Positions 42,226-50,879 of a DNA stretch of 64,000 bases are shown here, one piece after another (position 1 is the first letter of the stretch; the number at the start of each line of letters is the position of its first letter). Below the pieces are notes generated by a model. It was not told the origin of the DNA, searched no databases, and saw only the letters and a list, made by a program, of their open reading frames with translations. Source of the stretch: DASRDR01 sp963812945 [NCBI: uncultured Candidatus Rokubacteria bacterium] (GTDB lineage: Bacteria > Methylomirabilota > Methylomirabilia > Rokubacteriales). The stretch is from the NCBI GenBank assembly GCA_963812945.1, contig CAWEXD010000008.1, positions 2,666,001-2,730,000 of the forward strand, given 5' to 3'. A program made the position numbers and the translations under genes.

Positions 42226-43602
42226 CTAGCCGCCCTCGGTTTCGTCCCCACCCGTCGAACCGAGCGCAACCGCGCACCACAAGGCCGCCAGCGGCGGGAG
42301 ATAGTAGTTCCAGAAGGCCTGCTTGTTCACGATGAGAAACGCCAGGAACACGGCGGCGGTCGCCGCGCAAAAGCCCGCGGGAGTCCGTGGCGCACGCCGG
42401 ACCGCAAGGAATGCTGCGATACCTGCCGCCACAAAGCACACCCAGCTCGGAAAGGGCTGTATCCCGTCGCGGGAGAACCGCGCCATCAGGCTCAACGAAT
42501 CGGCGCGAAATGGCTGCATGACCTGAAGGGCGACGACGCTTTTCAAGAACGCCACAGGCTCCAGGAGCAGCCATGGCAGGGTCAAGGCAGTGGCCACGCC
42601 AAGAGCTGGCCCCAGCAGGCGACTGACGCTGCGCAGAGTCCACGGCCGTGGCAAGAGCAAGACGCCGAGCGGCACCACGAGAAACATGTATTGCTTGGTC
42701 GCGAGCCATGCTCCAAACGCCCACGGTAACCACGGGGGCCGATGGACCGCGCACCAGAGCACGGCCGTGAGGCCCAGCACGACAAAGGGCTCGGTCCAGG
42801 CGTTCTGCAGGATGAACAGTGTCGCGGGGGCAAGGATCAGCAGCGCCATGGCGAGTGCGGCCGGCCGCGTCGGCCGAGTCGCAAACAGGACTCCCGCCCC
42901 GAGCACGAGCGCCGCAGCCTGGGAGTATCGGTGATCGCCGAGCAGGACGCAGCCGGGGAGGGCCAGGTACAGGCTCAAGGGCGGATAGCTGAAGCCAACC
43001 TGCAGTCGTCCGTCACGAACGAGTTCAGGGGCGTAGAAGGGCTGGTCAGGATACATGTTCGCAAACGTCATCGCGTACGGGTTTCGCCCGGCGAGCAGCT
43101 CCGCGCAACCCTGTTGCTGAAACTCATGCACATCGATGTACGGATGGCCTCCAACGCGGAAGATCCACGCGGCCGCCGCCAGGGCCACGGCCAACAGCAC
43201 GACGAAGGGCGGCACGAGTCGGCGCCGCGGAACGGCCAGCAGCAGCGCAGCCGCAGCGACGGCCAGCGCCAGGAGGATGGTCAACGTCTCGTGGCCACCG
43301 GGCGGACGCGTCGGCAGCAGCCAGCTCGGCGGCGCCAGCCACAGGGCGGTGAACTGAGCGAGAAGGAGCGCGAACATGGCCTCGACGAGGAATCGCGGCG
43401 GCGGCCCTGACGCCGACCGGCGGGGGTTCTTGCCGAGAATCCCCCACATGGTCAGGGCAAGCGCCCCGACGACCAGCAGAAGAGCCCTTCCGCTGGGGCC
43501 GCTATCGAACAAGTACAGCGCCCAAGTGAGCGCCGTGGCGGCGCCCGCCCACAGGATCGTGGGCGTTTCAACGCGGTCGATCGCCCGTCGGACAATCGTC
43601 AC
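42226..43602 (-). CDS. Polytopic membrane glycosyltransferase (GT87/GT39-like, DUF2029 type)
   Basis: 458 residues with about ten hydrophobic segments. The first periplasmic loop carries HPYIDVHEFQQQGCAELLAGRNPYAMTF (acidic residues where GT-C enzymes keep their catalytic Asp) and further on FSYPPLSLYLALPG, AWTEPFVVLGLTAVLW, AFGAWLATKQYMFLVVPLG. This pattern fits polyprenyl-phosphate-sugar-dependent mannosyl- or arabinosyltransferase-like GT-C proteins. Start is GTG 43602. It stands alone on its strand, in the relic-rich region; the sugar and acceptor cannot be told. Confidence 0.8.
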   Translation of the reverse strand: MTIVRRAIDRVETPTILWAGAATALTWALYLFDSGPSGRALLLVVGALALTMWGILGKNPRRSASGPPPRFLVEAMFALLLAQFTALWLAPPSWLLPTRPPGGHETLTILLALAVAAAALLLAVPRRRLVPPFVVLLAVALAAAAWIFRVGGHPYIDVHEFQQQGCAELLAGRNPYAMTFANMYPDQPFYAPELVRDGRLQVGFSYPPLSLYLALPGCVLLGDHRYSQAAALVLGAGVLFATRPTRPAALAMALLILAPATLFILQNAWTEPFVVLGLTAVLWCAVHRPPWLPWAFGAWLATKQYMFLVVPLGVLLLPRPWTLRSVSRLLGPALGVATALTLPWLLLEPVAFLKSVVALQVMQPFRADSLSLMARFSRDGIQPFPSWVCFVAAGIAAFLAVRRAPRTPAGFCAATAAVFLAFLIVNKQAFWNYYLPPLAALWCAVALGSTGGDETEGG

Positions 43603-44346
43603 CGATTCACAACCCCGGGGGCTGCTTGGAACCGCGCGACAGGCGATCCCTGGTTCGGTCCCTAGAGTGCGCGGCCGGCCCCGTCAAGGGGCTCGCGGAC
43701 ACCTGGGGCTAGACCCGTCGAGCTCGACGGCCACGCGGGCCCGAGACGGGCCGGGCTACCGGGTCCGGACGGGCAGGCGTCGTCGTGACATCGTCCCATC
43801 CGCGCGCGCCGCGTCCGAGGCGTTCGGGCGCGCCGACGTCCGCTGGGGTCACGCCGCGTGGCGGGGTCGTAGGCGATGCCGCTGAGGACCGTGCCGTCGA
43901 GACCTTCCAGAGAAAAGCCCAGGACCGGGCATGGTATTGGCACGCAACGAAGACTACCATTGTCCACGCAGGTCGCGTGTAATCCCCGCTTTCATCCGCC
44001 GGCGGGCCGGTTTCAAGCCTGGCACCGATGTCTCCGTCGGCTCATCCGCCGGGTGCCTGCCACCGCCCTTTCATTTCGAAGGACGGCCTCATCGCCGTCA
44101 AAGCACCGGGCGACGACACCGCACCCGATGTCACCGCTGATACGGGCGTCCGGAGGTCGTGGTGCGCGGAGAAGGGGGGCAGCCTCAGGCGAGACTCGGC
44201 CACCGATACCGTGGACGTGATGCCACCTCACGAGGTCGACGAGCCATCGGGGGAGACCCCCTTCGGTGCCCCGTGACCGTCCTCCTTCCCGTCACACCAG
44301 AGCGCGCTGTGCAGATGCTCCCGGACGCGGAATCGCAGGCTCCAGC
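43603..44346. other. 744-base gap with one glutaminyl-cyclase relic
   Basis: No intact gene is evident on either strand; short open frames lack starts or any recognisable motif. The only recognisable element is the small piece at 43852-43900. Codon texture is irregular, consistent with decayed sequence. Confidence 0.5.
43852..43900 (-). pseudogene. Fragment of a glutaminyl-cyclase gene (internal piece)
   Basis: On the minus strand it reads ..GTVLSGIAYDPATRR, against AVLNGIAYDPATRR in the intact gene at 49162-49929; bases 43853-43880 match 49218-49245 closely. Too short to function. It is the second relic of this gene in the window. Confidence 0.7.
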
Positions 44347-46752
44347 TCACCGCACGGGGCTCTTCATGGCCTGAAGCGCCCACTTTGATGCGAAGGCCAC
44401 GACATAGCAGACCATGGCCATCACGTAGAGTGCCCGGAAGCCGAAGTACATCGAGTTGTATTCGAGCAACCCGCCGCATACGGCGCCCAGGAGATTCATC
44501 GCCATGATCCCCGAGACCTGTCCGTGGGCGGCCGACAGCATGGTTGAGAACACGATGCCCGAAAACAGGAGCGGCAGCGTGAGCACCACGGCCGTCTCCA
44601 GGCGCCCGACAGGCGTCGAGGCAAACCCACCAGACCCGGCCACCAACCAGCCGAGCGCCAAGGCGGCCCACAAGAACAGATACGGAACGAAGGAGCGCTT
44701 GATATCCAGCCACTGGACCAGGCAATTGCCCAGAAACGCCATGGTGAGGATGCCCGCGATCACGATACCGATAACGTGCCACGTGTTCCCGAACGTCAGA
44801 CCCATTTCCGTGATCGCCTTCGTTTCGACCAACATGAACCCGGCACCCAGAAAGAAGAACGACAGATGACTGAATCGCGGGGATTCACCGAAAAAGCTCG
44901 CGATCAGCAGAACGGACAGGAGAGCGATCTGGAGGATCATGACCAAGTAGGACACCGGGTAGATGCGTCGCGGCATGTAAAAGAAGGGCCAATCGTCAGT
45001 CGACACGCTTGCCTGAAGCGATGGATTCGCATAGAACGCCGTCCGGTCGCCGAACTCCGTGTTCGCCAGCAGCCCGGGTGGTAACGTCCAGTTCTTGTCA
45101 TTCGATATCAGGAATATCACCGACCTGTCGTAGCCGGTCGCCACACTGACCGGTGGCCGCCCGTCAAACGCCTGTTGCAGCATGAGATAGATCTTGCGGC
45201 CCAGCGCATCCGAAATGACACTGAAGGACAGGGCAATGACCCCGTCGGGTTTCAGTCGGTTCCGGGCTTCCCGCAGTCCTTCGACCGTATAGACGAAGGA
45301 ATCGAGCCGCACGCTCGACCCATGGCTGAGCAGCGTGTGGGAATCGAGCAACCCGTAGACGATCATGTCGTACGTACGGTCCGTGCCCCGGAGGAATGAG
45401 CGCGCATCGTTCACGACGGCGCGCGTGCGCTGACTGTCGTAGGGCTTCTCGGGATGGTTGAGCTTGCCGATCCAGAGGATGGCGGGGTCGATCTCGATCG
45501 CATCGACACTCCCGGCTCCAGCCCGCAGCGCCGCGGCGACATCGTTTCCGGTCCCCGCTCCGACCACCGCCACGTCGGCCGGTCTCGGCCGGACCCTGTA
45601 CGGAAAGTCATAGTAGTCGCGCACTCTAGCCTGCCCAGTGGACAGACCGTCACTGGCAAAGTCGTTGACACGCTGATAGTAGTGGCCCGCCGCCCGAATC
45701 AAGGTCAGGCCTGTGTCCCGATCGGTCCCAACCTCCAGCAGCTGATACGGTGAGTAGATACGGTTCCAGAGAGGATCGATCGGCCACCACCCCAGCACCA
45801 CCACGCAGAGGAGCGTGAAACTGGCGCCGGCAACCAAGGTTGACGGCCGTCTCACATGGAACAGCAACACTCCCAGAAAACACAGCGCAAACCAGACCAG
45901 AGGAGGGGTCCACAGATGACTCAGTGCCAGCATCACTAGGACGCCACCGAGACTGCCGAGCAGGTTCAGACCGTACGCGCGCAGAGCCCCGCAGCGTTCC
46001 ATCAAACGGCCGCACAGCTGCCCTATGGGCAAGAACGTCAACGCCGTCATCACAAAGATCACCGAGAGCAGCAGGTACAGTATCGTGACGCTGTACCAAT
46101 TGCCGGTGCCGAGCCCCATCGTGAGTTGCTCGCGGAAAGGAATGACACCGAGCATCCATGGGAGCAGTCGTATGGCCAGGATGAAGCAGAACTGCCACGC
46201 GAGCAGAGGAATGACCGTCACGAGAGGGATGTGACTCCGCGTCGCGAGTGCATAGCCGAGACCAAGCCCCGCGAAGCAAGCGACCAGGCTGAAGTTTTTG
46301 TACAGTGCGAGAAACTCCAGAACCGACGACTGCCATCGGATCACGGCCAGTTCGAGAAAGAGGCTGAGAGCCGCCGCAGAGACGATCGCGACATCCACAG
46401 ATTTCGGGTCGAGGGTGTCGAGGAAGCGGGCCTGCCTCAGCGCATTCGCTTCGAGGCGCGGCTGCAGTCTCTTGAGCACGGTGTAGAGCGCAGCGGTCGT
46501 GAGCACTGCCGCGCCGACCAACAGGGCAACCTCCACGGACCACCAAGGGCCGGCCGATCGAAGCCTGTCCGCCAGCGTGTGCTCGGGGTTGCCGGTCCTC
46601 AGCCGGCGCGCGAGCAGCAGGGCGACGACGATGAGACCGTTCCCCAGACCCACCAGCGTCAACAGGCGAACCATCGCTCGCAGTATTCCGGATTGCGTCG
46701 GCGCGTCGGCCGCTTCCAGACCAGCGAAGTCGCTCACCGGCCTCCGCTCCAT
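44347..46752 (-). CDS. Membrane-fused spermidine synthase-like methyltransferase-fold protein
   Basis: 801 residues: a long multi-pass N-terminal membrane region (about 20-330), a soluble Rossmann methyltransferase/spermidine-synthase-like domain (about 390-560; VAVVGAGTGNDVAAALRAGAGSVDAIEIDPAIL is the nucleotide-binding motif and VVNDARSFL with YDMIVYGLLDSHTLL follow), then another six or so membrane segments. Related fusions are common and of unknown substrate. Typical spermidine-synthase catalytic acid residues are not obvious. Start 46752; upstream lie two tandem direct repeats that may be its operator. It stands alone as a transcription unit. Confidence 0.85.
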   Translation of the reverse strand: MERRPVSDFAGLEAADAPTQSGILRAMVRLLTLVGLGNGLIVVALLLARRLRTGNPEHTLADRLRSAGPWWSVEVALLVGAAVLTTAALYTVLKRLQPRLEANALRQARFLDTLDPKSVDVAIVSAAALSLFLELAVIRWQSSVLEFLALYKNFSLVACFAGLGLGYALATRSHIPLVTVIPLLAWQFCFILAIRLLPWMLGVIPFREQLTMGLGTGNWYSVTILYLLLSVIFVMTALTFLPIGQLCGRLMERCGALRAYGLNLLGSLGGVLVMLALSHLWTPPLVWFALCFLGVLLFHVRRPSTLVAGASFTLLCVVVLGWWPIDPLWNRIYSPYQLLEVGTDRDTGLTLIRAAGHYYQRVNDFASDGLSTGQARVRDYYDFPYRVRPRPADVAVVGAGTGNDVAAALRAGAGSVDAIEIDPAILWIGKLNHPEKPYDSQRTRAVVNDARSFLRGTDRTYDMIVYGLLDSHTLLSHGSSVRLDSFVYTVEGLREARNRLKPDGVIALSFSVISDALGRKIYLMLQQAFDGRPPVSVATGYDRSVIFLISNDKNWTLPPGLLANTEFGDRTAFYANPSLQASVSTDDWPFFYMPRRIYPVSYLVMILQIALLSVLLIASFFGESPRFSHLSFFFLGAGFMLVETKAITEMGLTFGNTWHVIGIVIAGILTMAFLGNCLVQWLDIKRSFVPYLFLWAALALGWLVAGSGGFASTPVGRLETAVVLTLPLLFSGIVFSTMLSAAHGQVSGIMAMNLLGAVCGGLLEYNSMYFGFRALYVMAMVCYVVAFASKWALQAMKSPVR

Positions 46753-47114
46753 GGTGTCGGTAATCTAGCGCGCCGCTCGCGGCAGATACAAGCAATACGG
46801 CGCCAGGACGCGCATCCTGCCGGGTAACCGGAGTTGTGAGGCATCGACCTCCCGTTCGGTAACCGAAGTCATGAGGCACATCGCCGGCTGGCGATTGCCG
46901 GTTGGCTGGGGCACAATGCAGTCGAGGTGCGTCCGCTGTGCACGTAGCAAGCCTGCCTTGGCGGTCCAACGGTTTGGAACGCTCCGACGCGCTCTCGCGA
47001 ATGCGTCCGTCCGCCGGTCCGGCTCCGCCCGAGGGCTTGCGAAGACCGCGCACCGGATCGTACTGACCGCGGGTTCGAGGGAAGCGAGGGCGTTCTGCAG
47101 CGCGGGAGGACAGC
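46753..47114. other. Divergent intergenic region between the spermidine-synthase-like and DUF533 genes
   Basis: 362 bases with no gene. It must hold promoters for both flanking genes. The only structure I can point to is the pair of 21-base direct repeats at 46823-46843 and 46858-46878. Confidence 0.6.
46823..46878. promoter_or_regulatory. Two 21-bp direct repeats 35 bp apart, possible operator
   Basis: GGTAACCGGAGTTGTGAGGCA (46823-46843) and GGTAACCGAAGTCATGAGGCA (46858-46878) agree at 18 of 21 positions. They lie 70-125 bases upstream of the spermidine-synthase-like gene in a divergent intergenic region. Spacing of 35 bases places them on roughly the same or a neighbouring face of the helix. 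The binding protein is unknown. Confidence 0.55.
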
Positions 47115-47966
47115 ATGAGCTTCGGAAACATCCTGGAACAAGTCCTACAACAGGGCATGGCCGGTCAGAGCCGGGCGCGGCTGGAACACAGCGTGGGGCC
47201 CGAGGGGCTGGGAGGCGTGCCGGGCCTGGGTGAGTTGTTCGGCTCCGTGCTCGGCGGACAGGCGGCAGGCCGTTCGGGCGGAGGCGGGCTCGGCGACATC
47301 CTCGGCAGCGGCCCCTCCGGGCGCGGCTCCGTGGGCGGGCTGGGTGAGCTGCTCGGCAGTCTGCTCGGCGGGGCGACGCGGGGCGCTGGAGGCGGTGCCC
47401 CCGGCGGACTGGACGACCTGCTCAGCGGTGGGTCCGGCGGGAGCGGAGCGCAGCGTTCCGGCAGCAACCCTCTGGGCGGTCGCGGCATGGCGATTCTGGC
47501 CACGATCGCGATGGTGGCGCTCAAGAACTTGAGTCAGTCGCGCCCCGCCGCCATGGGCTTCACGGGCGACGCCGCGAACATCGCGCCGCGCGAAGTGGAG
47601 AAGTTGACGGCGCCGGAAACCGAGCAGCTGGTGCGGCTGGCGATGATCTCCGCGGCGAAGGCCGACGGCGCGGTCGACGAGGCTGAAATCCAGCGCATCG
47701 TCGGGCAGATCGACGACGATGGCGTCAGTCAGACGGAAAAGCAGTTCCTGAACACGGAATTACGCACACCGCTCGACGTTCAGGCGCTGGTCGAGGCCGT
47801 ACCGAACCAGGCCGTGGCAGCACAAGTCTACGGCGCGTCGCTGCTCGCCATGGGTATCAACACTCCGGCCGAAAGGGCCTACCTGCGTCAGCTCGCCGCG
47901 GCACTCGGACTCGACGCCGGTGCCGTCGCACGTCTGCACCAGCTGACCGGTGCGCCCGCCGCGTGA
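47115..47966 (+). CDS. DUF533 / TerB-like inner-membrane-associated protein
   Basis: 283 residues. The N-terminal 125 are Gly/Ser-rich repeats of (L)GELLGSLLGG type, probably flexible. A hydrophobic stretch follows (MAILATIAMVALKNL), then a TerB-like helical domain (VRLAMISAAKADGAVDEAEIQRIVGQID...DDGVSQTEKQFL and AAQVYGASLLAMGINTPAERAYLRQLAAALGLD) as in DUF533/YebE proteins. Acidic residues in AKADGAVDEAE could bind a metal. Function in this family is uncertain, perhaps envelope stress. Confidence 0.87.
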   Translation: MSFGNILEQVLQQGMAGQSRARLEHSVGPEGLGGVPGLGELFGSVLGGQAAGRSGGGGLGDILGSGPSGRGSVGGLGELLGSLLGGATRGAGGGAPGGLDDLLSGGSGGSGAQRSGSNPLGGRGMAILATIAMVALKNLSQSRPAAMGFTGDAANIAPREVEKLTAPETEQLVRLAMISAAKADGAVDEAEIQRIVGQIDDDGVSQTEKQFLNTELRTPLDVQALVEAVPNQAVAAQVYGASLLAMGINTPAERAYLRQLAAALGLDAGAVARLHQLTGAPAA

Positions 47967-47993
47967 GGGCCGTGGCGGAAGGGTCACCGACAA

Positions 47994-48053
47994 ATCCCGG
48001 CGTCGTGTGGGCGAAGCTCCGGAGGCTCAGTGGGGCGGCTGGCCTCGCGCGAG
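47994..48053 (+). pseudogene. Relic of a MetE-like gene 3' end
   Basis: Reads NPGVVWAKLRRLSGAAGLAR against DPGVVWAKLGSLAEGARLASR at the end of the intact gene (40698-40762). DNA identity is clear over about 60 bases with a few small gaps. It is followed at once by a relic of the glutaminyl-cyclase end on the other strand. Confidence 0.75.
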
Positions 48054-48071
48054 CCCCGGCCGTGAGCCCGG

Positions 48072-48123
48072 TCAGCGCACGCGGATCTCGAACAGGAGCG
48101 GCCAAAGCTTGCCCCCGACCAAG
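48072..48123 (-). pseudogene. Relic of the glutaminyl-cyclase gene 3' end
   Basis: On the minus strand it reads LVGGKLWPLLFEIRVR-stop, nearly the exact C-terminus (FVGGKLWPTLFEIRVR-stop) of the intact gene whose end is at 49162-49213. The two copies lie 1090 bases apart in the same orientation and bracket the GT2 gene. Confidence 0.88.
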
Positions 48124-48180
48124 AGACAATCGGGCTCGAGGGCGACTCGAACGGCTCACGTGTCCACGGCAGGCGAGCCG

Positions 48181-49080
48181 ATGACGACACCGGCCGTGTC
48201 CGTAATCGTGCCAGCGCACGCGATCACCCCTGGTCTCCGTGCGTGTCTGGCCGCGCTGGCGGACCAGGAGCATCCGGCCGACCGCTTCGAGGTCATCGTC
48301 GCCCACAATGGCGCACGGGCACCCGCCGAGAACCCGTTCCCTGACCAGGATCCCCTTCGGGTGCGGTTGGTTCACGAGCCGAGGCCGGGCTCCTTCGCGG
48401 CGAGAAACCGAGGCCTGGCCGTGGCGCGCGGCGAGATCCTGGCCTTCACCGACGCAGATTGTGTGCCCGATCGCGACTGGGTGGCCAAGGGAATGGCCGC
48501 CCTCACCCGGGGTGACGCGGACATCGTGGCCGGTGACGTGAGGGTAACGTTCGCGCGCGACGAGCCGCGGGATCCCGTCAGCCTCTTCGAGCGGTGCTTC
48601 GCCTTCCGGCAGGATAACTACGTGCGGTGGGGCTTCGCCGCGACCGCCAATCTCGTGACCCTCCGTCGCGTATTCGATGCGGCCGGGCCGTTCGAGGACC
48701 GGCTCCTCTCCAGCGGTGACGTGGAATGGTGCCTGCGGGCGCGGCGACTGGGATTTCGGCTGAGATACGCGCCCGAGGTAGCCGTCGCGCATCCGGCCCG
48801 GGCCACGTATCGGGCCCTCATCGCCAAGGCGCGCAGGCTCGAAGGAGGGATCTACTCGCTGCAGCGGCTCCAGCCCTCCCTCGTCCTGCCGCGTCAGTTG
48901 CGTCCGAAACCGGTCGATCTCGTCTACCCCGGGCGCGTGGTTCGACGGATCCTGGAGGACAAGCGGGTTCAGTCGGCCCGCGAGCGAATCGCCTTGCTAC
49001 TGGTCGTCCAGCTCGTTCGCGCGGCCCGGATCTTTGAACGTCAGCGCCTGAGGCTAGGCGGGAGTCCCCTGCGCTACTGA
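48181..49080 (+). CDS. Family 2 glycosyltransferase
   Basis: 299 residues. The GT-A fold is plain: VSVIVPAHAITPGLRACLAAL at the start, FEVIVAHNGA, the FAARNRGLAVARGEILAFTDADCVPDRDW segment holding the DxD-type metal site, and GDVEWCLRARRLGFRLRYAPEV as the acceptor-side ED motif. The C-terminal third is Arg/Leu-rich and may contact the membrane. Start ATG 48181. It is flanked by the intact and the relic glutaminyl-cyclase ends, so it may have been acquired or rearranged as a unit. Substrate unknown; surface polysaccharide synthesis is likely. Confidence 0.9.
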   Translation: MTTPAVSVIVPAHAITPGLRACLAALADQEHPADRFEVIVAHNGARAPAENPFPDQDPLRVRLVHEPRPGSFAARNRGLAVARGEILAFTDADCVPDRDWVAKGMAALTRGDADIVAGDVRVTFARDEPRDPVSLFERCFAFRQDNYVRWGFAATANLVTLRRVFDAAGPFEDRLLSSGDVEWCLRARRLGFRLRYAPEVAVAHPARATYRALIAKARRLEGGIYSLQRLQPSLVLPRQLRPKPVDLVYPGRVVRRILEDKRVQSARERIALLLVVQLVRAARIFERQRLRLGGSPLRY

Positions 49081-49161
49081 CTGGTGTCAGTCCCCAGGGC
49101 GGTGCTGCGCGCCCCGTCGGCCGCCACGCATTGCTTGCCCGCCTCTCGTCGGGCTGACCGG

Positions 49162-49929
49162 TCAGCGCACGCGGATCTCGAAGAGAGTCGGCCACAGCTT
49201 GCCCCCGACGAAGATGCGCCGCGTGGCCGGATCGTAGGCGATGCCGTTCAACACGGCGTCCTGCTGGCGGCGCTGCCCGGGCGGCAGCAGCCCCGTCAGG
49301 TCGAGGTAGGACGACACCCGCCCCGACGCGGGGTCGATCCGGACGATGAAGTCCGTGTACCAGACGTTGGCCCACACCTCGCCGTCGATGAACTCGAGCT
49401 CGTTCAGGCGATGGAGCGGCCTGCCGTTCCACGTGACGGCGAGCCTCCGCGTCGGCCGGAACCGCTGAGGGTCTCGGTAGGTCAGGACATCGGTGCCGTC
49501 GCTCACGATGAGGCTCGCGCCGTCGAAGGTGAGCCCCCAGCCCTCGCCCTCGTACCGGAATTCCTCCAGCAGGCGAAGGGTCTTCAAGTCGTAGACGAAC
49601 GCCCGCCCCGATTTCCAGGTCAGCTGCACGAGCCGGTCCCCCACGCGGGCCAGACCCTCGCCGAAGACGTTCGGCGGGAGATCCACGCGGTGGATCACGC
49701 GGCCGCTCGGCCACTCCACCCGGCGGAGCGTCGACCGTCCCAGGAGCCCGGTGCTCTCGAAGAGCCCTCCGTCGTGCCAGAGGAGCCCTTGGAGGTAGGC
49801 GTCCGGATCGTGAGGATGGCTGGCCACGACCTCCCAGCGGAGCTGGCGCGCGGGAGCTCCCGAGGGATTGGCGGGGGGCGGCGTCTGAGAGCGCGCCGCT
49901 CCGCCGGCCAGCAGCAGAGCGAGCAGCAC
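49162..49929 (-). CDS. Secreted glutaminyl-peptide cyclotransferase (plant/bacterial beta-propeller type)
   Basis: About 255 residues: signal peptide (LLALLLAGGAARSQ), then the five-bladed propeller of glutamine cyclotransferases with HDPDAYLQGLLWHDGGLFESTGLLGRSTLRRV, FGEGLARVGDRLVQLTWKSGRAFVYD, EGWGLTFDGASLIVSDGTDVL, LNELEFIDGEVWANVWYTDFIVRIDP and LNGIAYDPATRRIFVGGKLWP. These enzymes convert N-terminal Gln to pyroglutamate. The start at GTG 49929 is doubtful: the expected ATG overlapping the upstream stop (49970, ATGA) reads MRRRS-stop in another frame, and a one-base shift there would join it to the signal peptide. Two relics of this gene occur in the window. Confidence 0.9.
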   Translation of the reverse strand: MLLALLLAGGAARSQTPPPANPSGAPARQLRWEVVASHPHDPDAYLQGLLWHDGGLFESTGLLGRSTLRRVEWPSGRVIHRVDLPPNVFGEGLARVGDRLVQLTWKSGRAFVYDLKTLRLLEEFRYEGEGWGLTFDGASLIVSDGTDVLTYRDPQRFRPTRRLAVTWNGRPLHRLNELEFIDGEVWANVWYTDFIVRIDPASGRVSSYLDLTGLLPPGQRRQQDAVLNGIAYDPATRRIFVGGKLWPTLFEIRVR

Positions 49930-49966
49930 CCCCGCCAGGACCGTGAACCGGGTCAGGAACGCCGCC

Positions 49967-50830
49967 TCATGCCTGGCGCAGGTACTTCCGCTCGCGGTAG
50001 CTCTTCTCGATGAACTGCTGGAACTCGTCGAACTGGAGGCTGGCGTCGGCGATCGTCTTCAGGTCGCGCCCCTGGCGGAGAGCGGGCATCCACTGCCTGA
50101 GCGCGTGTGCGGTGAGGTACAGCGCGGGCGTCGAGTACAGCAGGATCTTGAAGCCGGCCTCCTGGGCCTGATCGACGGTCAGGATGGGCGTCTTGCCGCC
50201 GAAGATCAGGTTCAGCTGCTTGTTGCCGGGCACCTCCCGGCCGACCCGCCGCACCGAGTCCATGCTGCGGAGACCGTCGATGATGACGGCGTCGGCGCCG
50301 GTCTCGAGGTACTTCCGGGCGCGCTGCACGGCGTCGTCGAGGTCGGTCGAGTCGGTCCGGGCGATGATGGAGAGCGGCGTCTGGCGCGCCTTGAGCGCGG
50401 CGGCGAGCTTGCTGAGGTAGAGCTCCATCGGGAGCACCTTCTTGCCCTCGGCGTGCCCGCAGCGCTTCGGCGATATCTGGTCCTCCATCTGGATCGCCGC
50501 GACGCCGGCGGACTCCATCTCGTAGATCGTGCGGCTGACGTTCTCCTCGTTCCCGTAGCCGTCGTCGACGTCGACCACGACCGGGATGTTGACGGCATCG
50601 ACGACGTTGCGCGCCAGCTGCGCGGTCTCCGAGAGCGTCGTGAGCCCGATGTCCGGGTTGCCCAGGAAGCTCGCGGCGACCCCGTAGCCGCTCAGGAAGA
50701 TGGCCTCGAAGCCCGCGTCCTCGCTGATGAGGGCGCTGAGCACGTCGTAGCAGCCGGGCAGCGCGATCGTCTCCGGGCGGGTGAGGCGGGCGCGAAGCAG
50801 CTCGGCCATCCCGTTGATCGAGTTCGCCAT
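49967..50830 (-). CDS. Isocitrate lyase / PEP mutase superfamily protein
   Basis: 287-residue TIM-barrel enzyme of the PEP mutase/isocitrate lyase superfamily (2-methylisocitrate lyase, oxaloacetate decarboxylase, carboxyphosphonoenolpyruvate mutase types). Visible motifs: GCYDVLSALISEDAGFEAIFLSGYGVAAS, the metal-binding VVVDVDDGYGNEENVSRTIYEMESAGVAAIQMEDQISPKRCGH with the active-site-loop sequence KRCGH, and IIARTDSTDLDDAVQRARKYLETGADAVIIDG. The Cys in KRCGH favours a lyase over a mutase. Its end overlaps the likely start of the cyclotransferase gene. Confidence 0.92.
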   Translation of the reverse strand: MANSINGMAELLRARLTRPETIALPGCYDVLSALISEDAGFEAIFLSGYGVAASFLGNPDIGLTTLSETAQLARNVVDAVNIPVVVDVDDGYGNEENVSRTIYEMESAGVAAIQMEDQISPKRCGHAEGKKVLPMELYLSKLAAALKARQTPLSIIARTDSTDLDDAVQRARKYLETGADAVIIDGLRSMDSVRRVGREVPGNKQLNLIFGGKTPILTVDQAQEAGFKILLYSTPALYLTAHALRQWMPALRQGRDLKTIADASLQFDEFQQFIEKSYRERKYLRQA

Positions 50831-50879
50831 CTCGATGCCTCCCCGAGCGTGGCCGGGCGGCCGACGCGGGCTCGCCCCG

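Noticed and set aside
43662-43967. 101-codon minus-strand frame in the 43.6-44.3 kb gap as a gene
   Set aside because: Only the IAYDPATRR piece is recognisable and it is a relic of the glutaminyl-cyclase gene; the rest is low-complexity Arg-rich.
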